The notes: generated by a model from the letters alone, not told the origin. Shown: positions 14,044 to 21,796, counted from the first letter of the stretch. The stretch: DNA of 26,267 nt from an uncultured Eubacteriales bacterium (GCA_905201305.1 CAJKNS010000003.1:1-26267), one strand, 5' to 3'. A program made the numbers and translations.

Positions 14044-15840
14044 TTATGCTTTGTACATCCGATCGTAAACGGTCTGATAGATCTCCACGCAGCGGGCAAG
14101 ATCCATGGACTCACACTGCTGCACGTAGCTATCCCAGCTCTCGTCGGTGAGCTCTGCCTCGCCGATCATCCACTTGAGAATCTGCTCGGTGGCAAAGGTA
14201 TAGACGGTGGTGGCGATGTTGGCGTATTCCGCATTTTCGTCGGTGGTCAGGGACAGGGTGGGCAGGGAGCATTCATCGGTGCCGTTGTTGTTCCAGATAT
14301 CGAAGGCGGAAAGCTCCACCTCGTCATAGGTGTAGAAGACGGCGGTGGCGTTGGTATAGTTGTTGAACACGGGGTTGGTGTACATATTTCTGAGATTCAT
14401 GACGTTGTAGCCGTCGGGATTGTGGACGATGAAGTCAGTGTAGACAGGATCGCCATTGTCGTCATACTCAAAGCAGACGCCCTCTTCGCCATAGTTGGTG
14501 ATCATGTAGCCGTCATAGGTGTAGAACCAGTTCATAAACTGGGCAGCCATTTCGGGGTTCTCGCAGCCGGTGGTAATGGACATGTTGCCGTTGCCAGTGT
14601 GGCTGGTGCGCATGCGGAACTTGTAGGTGTCGCCCTGGTTTTCCACCAAAGGAGCCATTGCCTCAAAGGCGAAGGTGGGGGAGATGGCAGCGTCGGTCAT
14701 GGTGGTGAACTTATCGCCGCGGATGGAGGTGACGGCGCACTGGTCGTTGGAGACGTAGCTGTTGATGTAGTCGGGACCGTAGGACTCGGAATAGAAGTCG
14801 TCTTTAATGAGACCGGCGGCATAGAACTTGTGGAAGCCCTCGATGTAATTCCGGAAGTGCTCGTCAGTGAGGGAGGAAACCACGGTGTCGCCGTCCATCA
14901 TCATGCCAAGGTCCGTCCAGCCCAGGTTGATGCCTGCGGTGCCGAAGGCGCCGGTAAAGCCCTCCAGTGTAGCGGAGTTGTCGATGAAGATGGGATAGGT
15001 GCAGTTGTACTGATTCTTCACGGCGGTGAGGTAGTCGAACATATCGTCTACAGTCACGGGAGCGTCCATGCCGAACTCCTGCGCCCAGTCGGCGCGGTAG
15101 CTCAGACCCTGCTCGGATACCACGTTGGATGCCAGAGTCCAGATACGCAGAATCCGGTTGTCGTCGGTGTAGATGCTCTTTTTGGTGTAGTCGTCCATGG
15201 TGTCGATGAGGGTTTTGTAGTTGGGCATGTTCTCATCTACCAGATCGGTGAGGTCGATGATAATGTCATCCTCATAGGCAGCGGTGACGCCGCCGGAGTA
15301 ATAGTCCATCGCCATCAGATCGGGATAGTCGCCGGTGGCAATGGTCAGGTTGAATTGCTCATAGGCAGCGGAGTCGGAGCACTCAATGAACTTCATGTTG
15401 ACGCCGGTTGCCTGCTCAATGATGGGCAGGGTGGGCATGTCGGCATAGGACTCCATCAATCCGCTCCAGATAAAAGCGGAGAACACGCGCCACATGGTCA
15501 GTGTGTCGCCGTCGGCAAGGGGATAGGTGATTTCGGTGCCCACACCCTCTTCCAGTTCTTTATACGCTTCATTGGTGTCGTGGCTCATGGCGGCATATTT
15601 TTCTGCCATGGTGGCATATTCCACGGGCGCTTCTTCTACAGTGCTCTCCTCTGCGGCGGATACTTCGGGCGCAGGGATGCTTTCCTCCGGTGCAGGGGCG
15701 GGCGCCTGAGAGGGGGTGTTTTCTTCTGCGGCAGTGGAAGCCGGCGGCGCAGCGGAGGAAGCAGTATTGCCGCCGCAGCCCACCAGCATGGACGCCAGCA
15801 GTGCAGCGGTCAACAGTAAGGCAAGGCTCGATTTTCGCAT
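14044..15840 (-). CDS. Extracellular solute-binding lipoprotein (ABC transporter, family 1-like)
   Basis: This 598-residue protein has a lipoprotein signal peptide: MRKSSLALLLTAALLASMLVGC, with a VGC lipobox and Cys22 as the lipidation site. A low-complexity linker follows, rich in Ser, Ala, Pro and Glu (about 25-75). The mature part resembles large family 1 sugar/oligosaccharide-binding proteins of Clostridia (LplA-like): LPIIEQATGVNMKFIECSDSAAYEQFNLTIATGDYPDLM, then FTGAFGTAGINLGWTDLG and MAAQFMNWFYTYDGYMITNYGEEG. It would be tethered to the outer face of the membrane. No permease or ATPase genes adjoin it, so its partner must be elsewhere. It has its own promoter and terminator. The ligand is unknown. 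Confidence 0.88.
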   Translation of the reverse strand: MRKSSLALLLTAALLASMLVGCGGNTASSAAPPASTAAEENTPSQAPAPAPEESIPAPEVSAAEESTVEEAPVEYATMAEKYAAMSHDTNEAYKELEEGVGTEITYPLADGDTLTMWRVFSAFIWSGLMESYADMPTLPIIEQATGVNMKFIECSDSAAYEQFNLTIATGDYPDLMAMDYYSGGVTAAYEDDIIIDLTDLVDENMPNYKTLIDTMDDYTKKSIYTDDNRILRIWTLASNVVSEQGLSYRADWAQEFGMDAPVTVDDMFDYLTAVKNQYNCTYPIFIDNSATLEGFTGAFGTAGINLGWTDLGMMMDGDTVVSSLTDEHFRNYIEGFHKFYAAGLIKDDFYSESYGPDYINSYVSNDQCAVTSIRGDKFTTMTDAAISPTFAFEAMAPLVENQGDTYKFRMRTSHTGNGNMSITTGCENPEMAAQFMNWFYTYDGYMITNYGEEGVCFEYDDNGDPVYTDFIVHNPDGYNVMNLRNMYTNPVFNNYTNATAVFYTYDEVELSAFDIWNNNGTDECSLPTLSLTTDENAEYANIATTVYTFATEQILKWMIGEAELTDESWDSYVQQCESMDLARCVEIYQTVYDRMYKA

Positions 15841-15894
15841 GGTTCATTCTCCTTTCTCGAATCGCAATTGTGCAGTGTTTCCCTAGATAAAAAC

Positions 15895-15923
15895 ATTATA
15901 AAATCTCCCATTTGTTTTGTCCA
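15895..15923 (-). promoter_or_regulatory. Promoter of the solute-binding protein gene
   Basis: Minus strand: TGGACA (15918-15923), 17-base spacer, TATAAT (15895-15900). The AAAGGAG ribosome site precedes the ATG at 15840. Confidence 0.72.
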
Positions 15924-15992
15924 TTTGGAATAATTCACAATAATTACTTAATAAATTTGTAATAAGTATTTGAGAAGGGTGAATTTTGCGCA

Positions 15993-16029
15993 GAAAAAAT
16001 ACTCCTGCGAATACAAATCGCAGGAGTAT
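15993..16029 (-). terminator. Terminator of the 106-aa hypothetical gene
   Basis: ATACTCCTGCGA 15999-16010 pairs with TCGCAGGAGTAT 16018-16029. Minus-strand reading continues into a T tract (A run at 15994-15999). It abuts the stop codon region of the gene to its right. Confidence 0.88.
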
Positions 16030-16033
16030 AAGC

Positions 16034-16354
16034 TTACCGGGGCAGACGCTTGTGCAGCTCAGTGACGATCTCGTTGATCCAGCCCTTGACCTTTTCCACA
16101 TCCTCGGGGGAAAGGCTGGTGGGGTCATAGTGGAAGCAGCAGTCGTCGGTGATGCATTCACTGCTCATCCGGACCAGAATGCCGTCCTTCCGGAACGAGC
16201 CGTCTACACACATGCTGTCCACGCCGTAGGTGGCATGCTCGGGGGCAAGCAGCTCCTTGATGATATCGTACATGGCATAAAAATCGCTCTCGCCGCTGTA
16301 GCCGGTGACGGATACCAGCACGGAACCGTTTTTCAGCTGAATCTCCTGGGTCAT
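16034..16354 (-). CDS. Hypothetical protein (106 aa)
   Basis: I do not recognise a family. It is a soluble 106-residue acidic protein: MTQEIQLKNGSVLVSVTGYSGESDFYAMYDIIKELL, then a DSMCVDGSFRKDGILVRMSSECITDDCCFHYDP segment with four cysteines, and a C-terminal amphipathic helix (EDVEKVKGWINEIVTELHKRL). The cysteines (C-x16-C-x4-CC) do not form a standard Fe-S motif. The ATG at 16354 follows TTGGAGGGACCCTT. A TATAAT with extended TG lies about 40 bases upstream (plus-strand 16390-16395). Confidence 0.75.
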   Translation of the reverse strand: MTQEIQLKNGSVLVSVTGYSGESDFYAMYDIIKELLAPEHATYGVDSMCVDGSFRKDGILVRMSSECITDDCCFHYDPTSLSPEDVEKVKGWINEIVTELHKRLPR

Positions 16355-16438
16355 AAGGGTCCCTCCAAAATCATATGTAGTGAGAACATTATATCACAAA
16401 GCAACGGATTCGTACACAGGGGATTTTCGCAGGTTTCA

Positions 16439-16467
16439 TTGCATTTTCCTTCCGGCTGTGATAAACT
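16439..16467 (+). promoter_or_regulatory. Candidate promoter of the zinc-ribbon/PpiC gene
   Basis: TTGCAT (16439-16444), 17-base spacer, TAAACT (16462-16467). Four of six bases match consensus in each box, with ideal spacing. Confidence 0.5.
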
Positions 16468-16502
16468 GGAGCTATTCTTTGTATCCTGGGAGCTGAAATG
16501 AT

Positions 16503-17798
16503 ATGAATTGTCCTCTGTGCGGCGAGGAATTGGACCAGGCAGGCAATTGTCCCAATTGCGGCGAAGCGGGGTGGAAGCCGCCGGAAGTACCGGAAGCCAC
16601 CAAAGAGCTGCCCGGTATTTTTTATGAGAATCTTGCGGCGTCCCGGGAAGAGTCGGCACAGGAGCACCAGGCGCCGAAGCAGCCACGCTATACGTCAGGA
16701 GAGCGTTGGGGGCTTTGTCTGTCTGTTTTTCTGCTGGTGCTGGTTCTGCTGACAACGTGGCTGGTCTCCAGACAGTATGATCCGGATGCGGTGGCGATGC
16801 AGGGAAACGAGGGCATTTTCATGGATAACCGCACCTTTTCCATCTATTTTGGCAACGCGATGGCGGAGATGAAAAACCAGTATTCCCAGCAAAATGCCCA
16901 GCTGCCCTTTGATCCGTCGGGCAATCTGGAGCGGCAGTACATCAATCTGGAAGAGGGCTATACCTGGGCGGATTATTTCCGGCAGCAGGCGCTGGAGGAT
17001 GCGGCACTCACAAAGAGCCTGGTGGCACGGGCGAATCGGGCAGGCTTTCAGCCGGAGCCGGAGAACATTCGCGCGTTTGAAGCAAGTCTGGAGCAGCTTC
17101 CCAATATGGCGGCAGCTTCCGGTTATACGAATCGGGACGGCACTGGGGATGTGGAGGCATATCTCCGTGCAAAGTACGGTCCTGCGGTGACAGAGAAAAC
17201 CTATCAGCAGTATTTGCGGGATACGTTTTTGGCGCAGTTCTATTCCGATGCTCTTTATCGCGCCGAACGCTTTTCCGATGCGCAGCTGGAGGAGTATTAT
17301 CAGTCCCATCGGTCGGATTATACGGCGCTGCCGCAATCGGAGCTGCCCAATGTGGACATTCGACAGGTGCTCTATCTGCCGGACCAAAAGGGAAGTCTGG
17401 CTGCGGCGCAGCGGAGAATTGAGGAGGACTTGAACTGGCTCCGGCAGCAGGGCAGCACGGAACAGGCGTTTATGGAGCTGGCACAGCGGCAATCGGCAGA
17501 CAGCGGCAGCCGGGATGCGGGCGGACTTTTGACCGATCTTGCACCGGGGCAGCTGGGGGAAAGCTTCAGCAGCTGGTGCTTTGATCCCGCGGGGCATGCA
17601 TACGGCGATATTGGAATTGCGGAATCCGACTATGGCATCCACCTGATTTTCTTCCTGGGCTATCGGGACAATTTCCAGTGGAAGGATCGGGTGACGGAGG
17701 ATTTGGCAGCGGAGGCGCTGTCCCAGGAGTTCTCTGAGCTGCTGGAGCAGACGGACTGTAAGCTGACGCGGTTTGCACTTTCGCCCCCAAGCGCGTAA
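16503..17798 (+). CDS. Zinc-ribbon, membrane-anchored PpiC-type peptidyl-prolyl isomerase-like protein
   Basis: This 431-residue protein has an N-terminal zinc ribbon (CPLCG...CPNCG, residues 4-20) and a Pro/Glu-rich linker. One transmembrane helix follows near residues 76-92 (CLSVFLLVLVLLTTWLV), then a long outside part. The latter resembles PrsA/SurA foldases: a helical N domain and a parvulin (PpiC) domain at about 280-405. The parvulin domain shows VDIRQVLYL, AFMELAQRQSADSGSRDAGGLLTDLAPGQL and SDYGIHLIFFLGYRD. Topology should be zinc ribbon inside and foldase outside. It lacks a lipobox, unlike PrsA. It may help fold secreted proteins. A two-codon frame (ATG ATA TGA, 16498-16506) overlaps its start codon. 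Confidence 0.85.
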   Translation: MNCPLCGEELDQAGNCPNCGEAGWKPPEVPEATKELPGIFYENLAASREESAQEHQAPKQPRYTSGERWGLCLSVFLLVLVLLTTWLVSRQYDPDAVAMQGNEGIFMDNRTFSIYFGNAMAEMKNQYSQQNAQLPFDPSGNLERQYINLEEGYTWADYFRQQALEDAALTKSLVARANRAGFQPEPENIRAFEASLEQLPNMAAASGYTNRDGTGDVEAYLRAKYGPAVTEKTYQQYLRDTFLAQFYSDALYRAERFSDAQLEEYYQSHRSDYTALPQSELPNVDIRQVLYLPDQKGSLAAAQRRIEEDLNWLRQQGSTEQAFMELAQRQSADSGSRDAGGLLTDLAPGQLGESFSSWCFDPAGHAYGDIGIAESDYGIHLIFFLGYRDNFQWKDRVTEDLAAEALSQEFSELLEQTDCKLTRFALSPPSA

Positions 17799-17832
17799 AT
17801 TTATCACTATTTCCTGTGGAGGAATTCAAATT

Positions 17833-18732
17833 ATGAAGAAAATGCTGTTTTTTGTAAATCCCGCGGCGGGAAAGGAGGAGATGCGCTTCCAGCTCATGGA
17901 CGTTATCGACTACTTTACTGCAAACGGCTATGACGTATTATGCCACCCCACCCAAAAGCCCCTGGATATTCCGGAGTTTTTGCAGGAACGGGGCGAGGAA
18001 TTTGACATGGTGGTGACCTGCGGCGGAGACGGCACCCTCAATGAGACGGTTTCCGGTCTGATGACCCTGAATCGCCGCCCGGTGCTGGGTTATATCCCGG
18101 CTGGCACCGTCAATGATTTTGCCACCTCCCTGCATATTCCCAAGACCATCAAGGAGGCTGCCCAGAATATTGTGGAGGGGGAAGTATTCCCGGTGGATAT
18201 GGGCGGCTTCAATGACCGGTACTTTACTTATGTGGCGGCGTTCGGTGCATTTACCAAGGTCAGCTATGCCACACCTCATGCCAGCAAGCAGGCGCTGGGC
18301 AGAGCGGCTTATATTCTCGAGGGAATCCGATCTTTGTCCGATATTCGCCCCATCCATGTGGTGGCAGAGACGGAGGAGACTGTGATCGAGGACGATGTGA
18401 TTCTGGGTATGGTGACCAATGCCACATCGGTTGGCGGCTTTAAGGCGCTGGATGATGACATTGTCAAGATGGACGATGGGCTCAATGAGCTGATTCTCGT
18501 GAAGGCGCCCAAGGTGCTGGCGGATTACAATGCGCTGGTGGGCAGCCTGATTGCCCGGGATTTCCGCCCGGATTATTTCCATATTCTCCAGTGCGATTCC
18601 GTGACGCTTACCTTCCAGGAGCCGGTGCCCTGGACCCTGGACGGCGAGTTCGGCGGTGAAACGGAGAAAGCCGTTGTGACCAATATTCCAAAGCCGATTC
18701 AGATCATGGTGCCCAAGCAGGAAAACGCATAA
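17833..18732 (+). CDS. Diacylglycerol kinase family lipid kinase (DagK/YegS type)
   Basis: This 299-residue member of the DAGK catalytic family phosphorylates lipids such as diacylglycerol at the inner membrane face. The phosphate-binding FVNPAAGK motif (residues 6-13), GGDGTLNE (near 63-70) and GYIPAGTVNDFATSL (near 86-100) are intact. The C-terminal half ends with WTLDGEFGGE, also typical. The start is ATG at 17833, ten bases after GGAGG at 17818-17822; the frame is open further upstream but has no ribosome site there. It follows the PpiC gene by 34 bases, probably in one operon, and is closed by a terminator. Confidence 0.92.
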   Translation: MKKMLFFVNPAAGKEEMRFQLMDVIDYFTANGYDVLCHPTQKPLDIPEFLQERGEEFDMVVTCGGDGTLNETVSGLMTLNRRPVLGYIPAGTVNDFATSLHIPKTIKEAAQNIVEGEVFPVDMGGFNDRYFTYVAAFGAFTKVSYATPHASKQALGRAAYILEGIRSLSDIRPIHVVAETEETVIEDDVILGMVTNATSVGGFKALDDDIVKMDDGLNELILVKAPKVLADYNALVGSLIARDFRPDYFHILQCDSVTLTFQEPVPWTLDGEFGGETEKAVVTNIPKPIQIMVPKQENA

Positions 18733-18735
18733 CAG

Positions 18736-18770
18736 AAATCCCAGACTGCAAGCATGCAGCCTGGGATTTT
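18736..18770. terminator. Bidirectional terminator between converging genes
   Basis: AAATCCCAG-a-CTGCA pairs with TGCAG-c-CTGGGATTT around AGCA. TTTT lies on the right side, and a U-containing tail follows on the minus strand. It serves the lipid kinase and the membrane protein gene at 18773. Confidence 0.82.
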
Positions 18771-18772
18771 GC

Positions 18773-19711
18773 TTATTTCAGGTTCTTCATCTTAAACTTC
18801 TTGGTTTCCTTATGAGTTTTGTAGAGCATGCCGCCCATGCCGATCAGCGCAAACAGCAGCCCCTCTACAATGTTTGCTATGGTGGCATCGAAATACTCGG
18901 TGGAATCACCCAGCAGGTAGAAGATGTAGGGAATGATCTCGCCATAGGAGAGCGAGATTTCGTTGTGTGCAATCATGGTGCCAAGGGTGACGGCATCGCT
19001 GGCAAAGGTGCCCAGTACAACACCCACAATTACTGCAAGCACCAGGATGGGAAGCTTGCCCTTGCCGTTTTTGCCGCCGAACTTGCGATAAAACAGCTCG
19101 GCAAGCAGACCGATAATCAGCCCCACCACTGCGGCGATATAGCCCAAATACAGAACCAATGCCCAGAGAATTGCGCCGAGTACACCGCCCAGCAGTGCGC
19201 CCAGAAGCCCCTTGCCGTAGGAACCGGTCTGTGCTTTGGCTTCCTCCTCCTGCTGTGCGCCATGGAGCAAAGACTGGGCACAGCTGGAGTGAATGTGCAT
19301 GGGGATTTCTCCTGCCATTTTCCAGGCTTCATCACCGCCAAAGGGCTGACCACAGATACAGCAGCAGTCATATCCGGTTGCGCCGGACTGAGGCAGCAGC
19401 GGGAAGAACCACTGGAGGAATGCGTGGAAGCACTTCATGGTGCCGGGATTGTCGTTGAACACTACCTGAATGCCGGTTTCGGTGAGCTGCGCGTCCTCAA
19501 TCCGGAACTCCTTCATGAGATTATGGGCGGACAGCTGGGAATCCAGCCAGGTGCCGGCAGCGTCGGTGAGATGAGTGGAGATGGTCAGCAGCTTGTAGCC
19601 CGCGCCCTCGGATAGCGTGATGGCATAGCCCTGGTAGTTGCCATAGGCGATGCCGTCGGAGATGGTCAGTTCGTTTTCAGAGGCTAGCTTTTTCAGTGCA
19701 GAACCAATCAT
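18773..19711 (-). CDS. Multi-pass membrane protein with N-terminal soluble domain (312 aa)
   Basis: I do not recognise a family. Residues 1-150 form a soluble part (MIGSALKKLASENELTISDGIAYGNYQGYAITLSEG...) with a possible metal knuckle CCCICGQPFGG near 120 and histidine/cysteine residues after it (MHIHSSC). A Gln/Glu-rich linker leads to a Gly/Ala-rich hydrophobic pair of helices (GLLGALLGGVLGAILWALVLYLGYIAAVVGLIIGLL). A further helix (LPILVLAVIVGVVLGTFA) and a last one (IVEGLLFALIGMGGMLY) follow, giving about four membrane spans. An upstream in-frame ATG at 19855 exists, but the ATG at 19711 has an AGGAAG site and lies downstream of the promoter, so I prefer it. Single-gene unit. Confidence 0.75.
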   Translation of the reverse strand: MIGSALKKLASENELTISDGIAYGNYQGYAITLSEGAGYKLLTISTHLTDAAGTWLDSQLSAHNLMKEFRIEDAQLTETGIQVVFNDNPGTMKCFHAFLQWFFPLLPQSGATGYDCCCICGQPFGGDEAWKMAGEIPMHIHSSCAQSLLHGAQQEEEAKAQTGSYGKGLLGALLGGVLGAILWALVLYLGYIAAVVGLIIGLLAELFYRKFGGKNGKGKLPILVLAVIVGVVLGTFASDAVTLGTMIAHNEISLSYGEIIPYIFYLLGDSTEYFDATIANIVEGLLFALIGMGGMLYKTHKETKKFKMKNLK

Positions 19712-19762
19712 GGTCAGACACTTCCTTTCCTTTTCTACGCTCTTTGGGATGAACCCAAGGCT

Positions 19763-19791
19763 ATTATGCCAGAGGAAAAGCAAAAAGTAAA
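19763..19791 (-). promoter_or_regulatory. Promoter of the 312-aa membrane protein gene
   Basis: Minus strand: TTTACT (19786-19791), 17-base spacer, CATAAT (19763-19768). It lies 52 bases before the preferred ATG, which supports that start over the upstream one. The rest of the 280-base gap (19712-19991) shows only the terminator at 19953-19985. Confidence 0.65.
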
Positions 19792-19952
19792 GGAAAGACT
19801 GCATAATTCGGCAAGGGGATTTGGCGAGGAATTTTGCATCACAAATTTGTTGCAAAAATGCAGGAATTCTTTGTGTATTTCAAATTTTTCGCAGCGGATT
19901 TGTGAGGGAAAAGGACCGTCAAAGCCCGCAGACGCAATTGTGCGTGTTGCCT

Positions 19953-19985
19953 AAAAAATCTGCCCCGTTTATTTCGGGGCAGATT
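19953..19985 (-). terminator. Terminator of the flavin reductase-rubredoxin gene
   Basis: AATCTGCCCCG 19957-19967 pairs with CGGGGCAGATT 19975-19985. A run of A at 19953-19958 gives the U tract on the minus strand. Confidence 0.9.
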
Positions 19986-19991
19986 CGCTTG

Positions 19992-20603
19992 TTATTGGAT
20001 TTTTTCAAAGGCTTCTACGCCGTGCTTGCAGAGGGGACAGATAAAATCCTCCGGCAGTGTTTCACCCTCATAGATATAGCCGCATATGGTGCAGACCCAA
20101 CCCTTGACGGGGGCTTCTTCCTTGGGCTGCGGCTTGGGCTTAATATTTTCCTGGTAATAGGCATAGCTCACCGGTGCAGCGCCCTCCAGCGCCTCTGCAT
20201 CGATGACGTCGGCAAGAAACTGGGTGTGGGTGCCCAGGTCCATGGAGGAGACAACCTGGCAGCTGAGATAGCCACAGGATGCCCAGGTAAGGTAAGGCAC
20301 GCCATTAACGTCCTCTTTTACGCTAAGATCCTTAAATTTATCCACATCCCGACCACTCTGGAAGCCAAAATGCTGAAACAGACCAAAGGGAGCGGATTGA
20401 TCCAGCAGGGAGACGGTAAACACCCCGGAGGATGCAATCAGATCATGGGTGTAGTTTGCCTTGTTGACGGTGACGGTGATTCTAAGGGGCTTGGAGGTGA
20501 CCTGCATCACGGTATTGATGATGCAGCCGCTGCGCTTTTCTCCATTGCGGGAGGCGAGCATGTACAGTCCGCAGGTGAGATTGTGGAGAACCTTTGTATT
20601 CAT
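19992..20603 (-). CDS. Flavin reductase domain fused to rubredoxin (high-molecular-weight rubredoxin type)
   Basis: This 203-residue protein has two parts. Residues 1-150 are an FMN-binding split barrel of the flavin reductase family (LHNLTCGLYMLASRNGEKRSGCIINTVMQVTSKPLRITVTVNKANYTHDLI, then FGFQSGRDVDKF). After a Pro/Lys linker, residues about 165-203 are a rubredoxin-like domain with two CxxC knuckles (CTICGYIYEG and CPLCKHG). This matches the architecture described for the Moorella high-molecular-weight rubredoxin, which passes electrons from NAD(P)H to flavodiiron proteins for O2 or NO removal. The second knuckle (CPLCKHG) is of the rubrerythrin kind rather than classical rubredoxin. A role in oxidative stress defence is inferred. 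Single-gene unit. Confidence 0.88.
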   Translation of the reverse strand: MNTKVLHNLTCGLYMLASRNGEKRSGCIINTVMQVTSKPLRITVTVNKANYTHDLIASSGVFTVSLLDQSAPFGLFQHFGFQSGRDVDKFKDLSVKEDVNGVPYLTWASCGYLSCQVVSSMDLGTHTQFLADVIDAEALEGAAPVSYAYYQENIKPKPQPKEEAPVKGWVCTICGYIYEGETLPEDFICPLCKHGVEAFEKIQ

Positions 20604-20651
20604 AACGAGACTCCTTTCGAGAAAACGGGTGTTTCCGATGTTATGATACCC

Positions 20652-20680
20652 ATTATGCCAGAAAAAGTACGACTTGTAAA
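20652..20680 (-). promoter_or_regulatory. Promoter of the flavin reductase-rubredoxin gene
   Basis: Minus strand: TTTACA (20675-20680), 17-base spacer, CATAAT (20652-20657), the same style as the promoter at 19763-19791. Confidence 0.68.
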
Positions 20681-20681
20681 C

Positions 20682-20717
20682 AAAAAAGAGCCTGTCCCGA
20701 AAAACGGGGCAGGCTCT
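20682..20717 (-). terminator. Terminator of the hbd operon
   Basis: AGAGCCTGTCCCG 20687-20699 pairs with CGGGGCAGGCTCT 20705-20717 (one G-U pair, AAAAA loop). A run of A at 20682-20687 gives the U tract on the minus strand. Confidence 0.9.
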
Positions 20718-20751
20718 AAAGCTCAGTGCTGTATTTTCTCTGAAGAGAAGA

Positions 20752-21711
20752 TTACATTCTGTCGTGCATCTTCAGCACGTTGATGATAAGGTTGTCGCGG
20801 AAAGAAGCAATCTCAGGCTTGGTGTGACCGATAACCTCGGGGAAGTCAGCCATCTCGGTAACGATCTCTTCGCCAGACTGATCAGCCCAAGTGTCGGGAA
20901 CCTTCTTCATGTCGGAGATGTCAGCGAACACAGCGTCGGTCATAGCGCCGAACTTGATTGCGCAGCCCTTCAGACCCAGCTCGCCGCCGCCCAGCTCATA
21001 GTTCATAGCGGGACCGAAAGCAGCCAGGCGGATGCCAGGACCAAAGGTCCAAGCGTCGTCAGCGTCAGCCATGGAGCAAACGCCCTCGGTAACCAGAGCG
21101 ATCTCCTCACGCCACAGAGCGTGCATCAGGCGGTTCGCGATGAAGCCATTCTTCTCCTTCTTCAGGACGCAGGGAGCCTTGTCGTACATCTTGTAGAACT
21201 CACGAGCAGCCTCGATGACCTTGGGATCGGTCTTCTCGCCGCCGCAGATCTCGATCAGGGGCAGCAGGTAAGCGGGATTGAAGGGGTGACCAACAATGAT
21301 ACGCTCGGGATGCTTTGCCTCGGAAGCGATCTTGGTAACGGGGGTACCGGAGGAGGAGGAAGAGATGATAGCGTCCTCAGGCAGGTACTGCTCCATCACA
21401 GCGACCATCTGATGCTTCTGCTCCAGGTTCTCAGCGCCGTTCTCCTGAACGAAGTATACGCCGGTGAAAGCCTCAGCGGGATCGGTGGTGATCTTGATCT
21501 TGTCCCAGATCTTCTGACCGTCATCGATGATGCCGTACTTTACATAGGTGTCGATGGGACCCTGGATGTGGGGAAGAGCGCGCTCCTTGGAGGCTTCGGA
21601 ACGAACATAGACGTTAACGTTCAGACCCTTGAGAGCGAAGTAAGCAGCGAAGCCGCCGCCAATGGTGCCAGCGCCATACATGGCAATGGTCTTAATGTCT
21701 TTTACATTCAT
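20752..21711 (-). CDS. 3-hydroxyacyl-CoA dehydrogenase superfamily, carnitine 3-dehydrogenase/lambda-crystallin-like
   Basis: This 319-residue NAD-dependent dehydrogenase has an N-terminal Rossmann motif (MYGAGTIGGGFAAYFAL) and the 3HCDH catalytic stretch HPERIIVGHPFNPAYLLPLIEICGGEKT. The 3HCDH C-terminal helical domain follows (GFIANRLMHALWREEIALV, FGPGIRLAAFGP). The HPFNPxxLLPLxExxGG and ALWRE blocks resemble carnitine 3-dehydrogenase and L-gulonate 3-dehydrogenase more than butyryl-type Hbd, so the substrate may be a free hydroxy acid rather than a CoA ester. I place the start at ATG 21711 (MNVKDIKTIAMYG) because AAAGGA lies ten bases before it; the frame extends eight codons further without a good site. 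Second gene of the unit behind hbd, after an 85-base gap with a GC-rich hairpin. Confidence 0.83.
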   Translation of the reverse strand: MNVKDIKTIAMYGAGTIGGGFAAYFALKGLNVNVYVRSEASKERALPHIQGPIDTYVKYGIIDDGQKIWDKIKITTDPAEAFTGVYFVQENGAENLEQKHQMVAVMEQYLPEDAIISSSSSGTPVTKIASEAKHPERIIVGHPFNPAYLLPLIEICGGEKTDPKVIEAAREFYKMYDKAPCVLKKEKNGFIANRLMHALWREEIALVTEGVCSMADADDAWTFGPGIRLAAFGPAMNYELGGGELGLKGCAIKFGAMTDAVFADISDMKKVPDTWADQSGEEIVTEMADFPEVIGHTKPEIASFRDNLIINVLKMHDRM

Positions 21712-21796
21712 GCTTAACGCATCCTTTCCAATCATATGATAGGGGAAACGGGGGAGCGGGAGACTCCCCCAAAATGCTTACCGGTTAAGCGGGCGA

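Noticed and set aside
18773..19855. Longer version of the membrane protein starting at 19855
   Set aside because: The extra 48 codons overlap the predicted promoter at 19763-19791 and have no ribosome site; the ATG at 19711 does.
15862..19945. Shared GCAATTGTGC near 15865 and 19935 as a possible common operator
   Set aside because: A ten-base match between two intergenic regions is expected by chance in a window this long, and the sites do not sit at the same place relative to the promoters.
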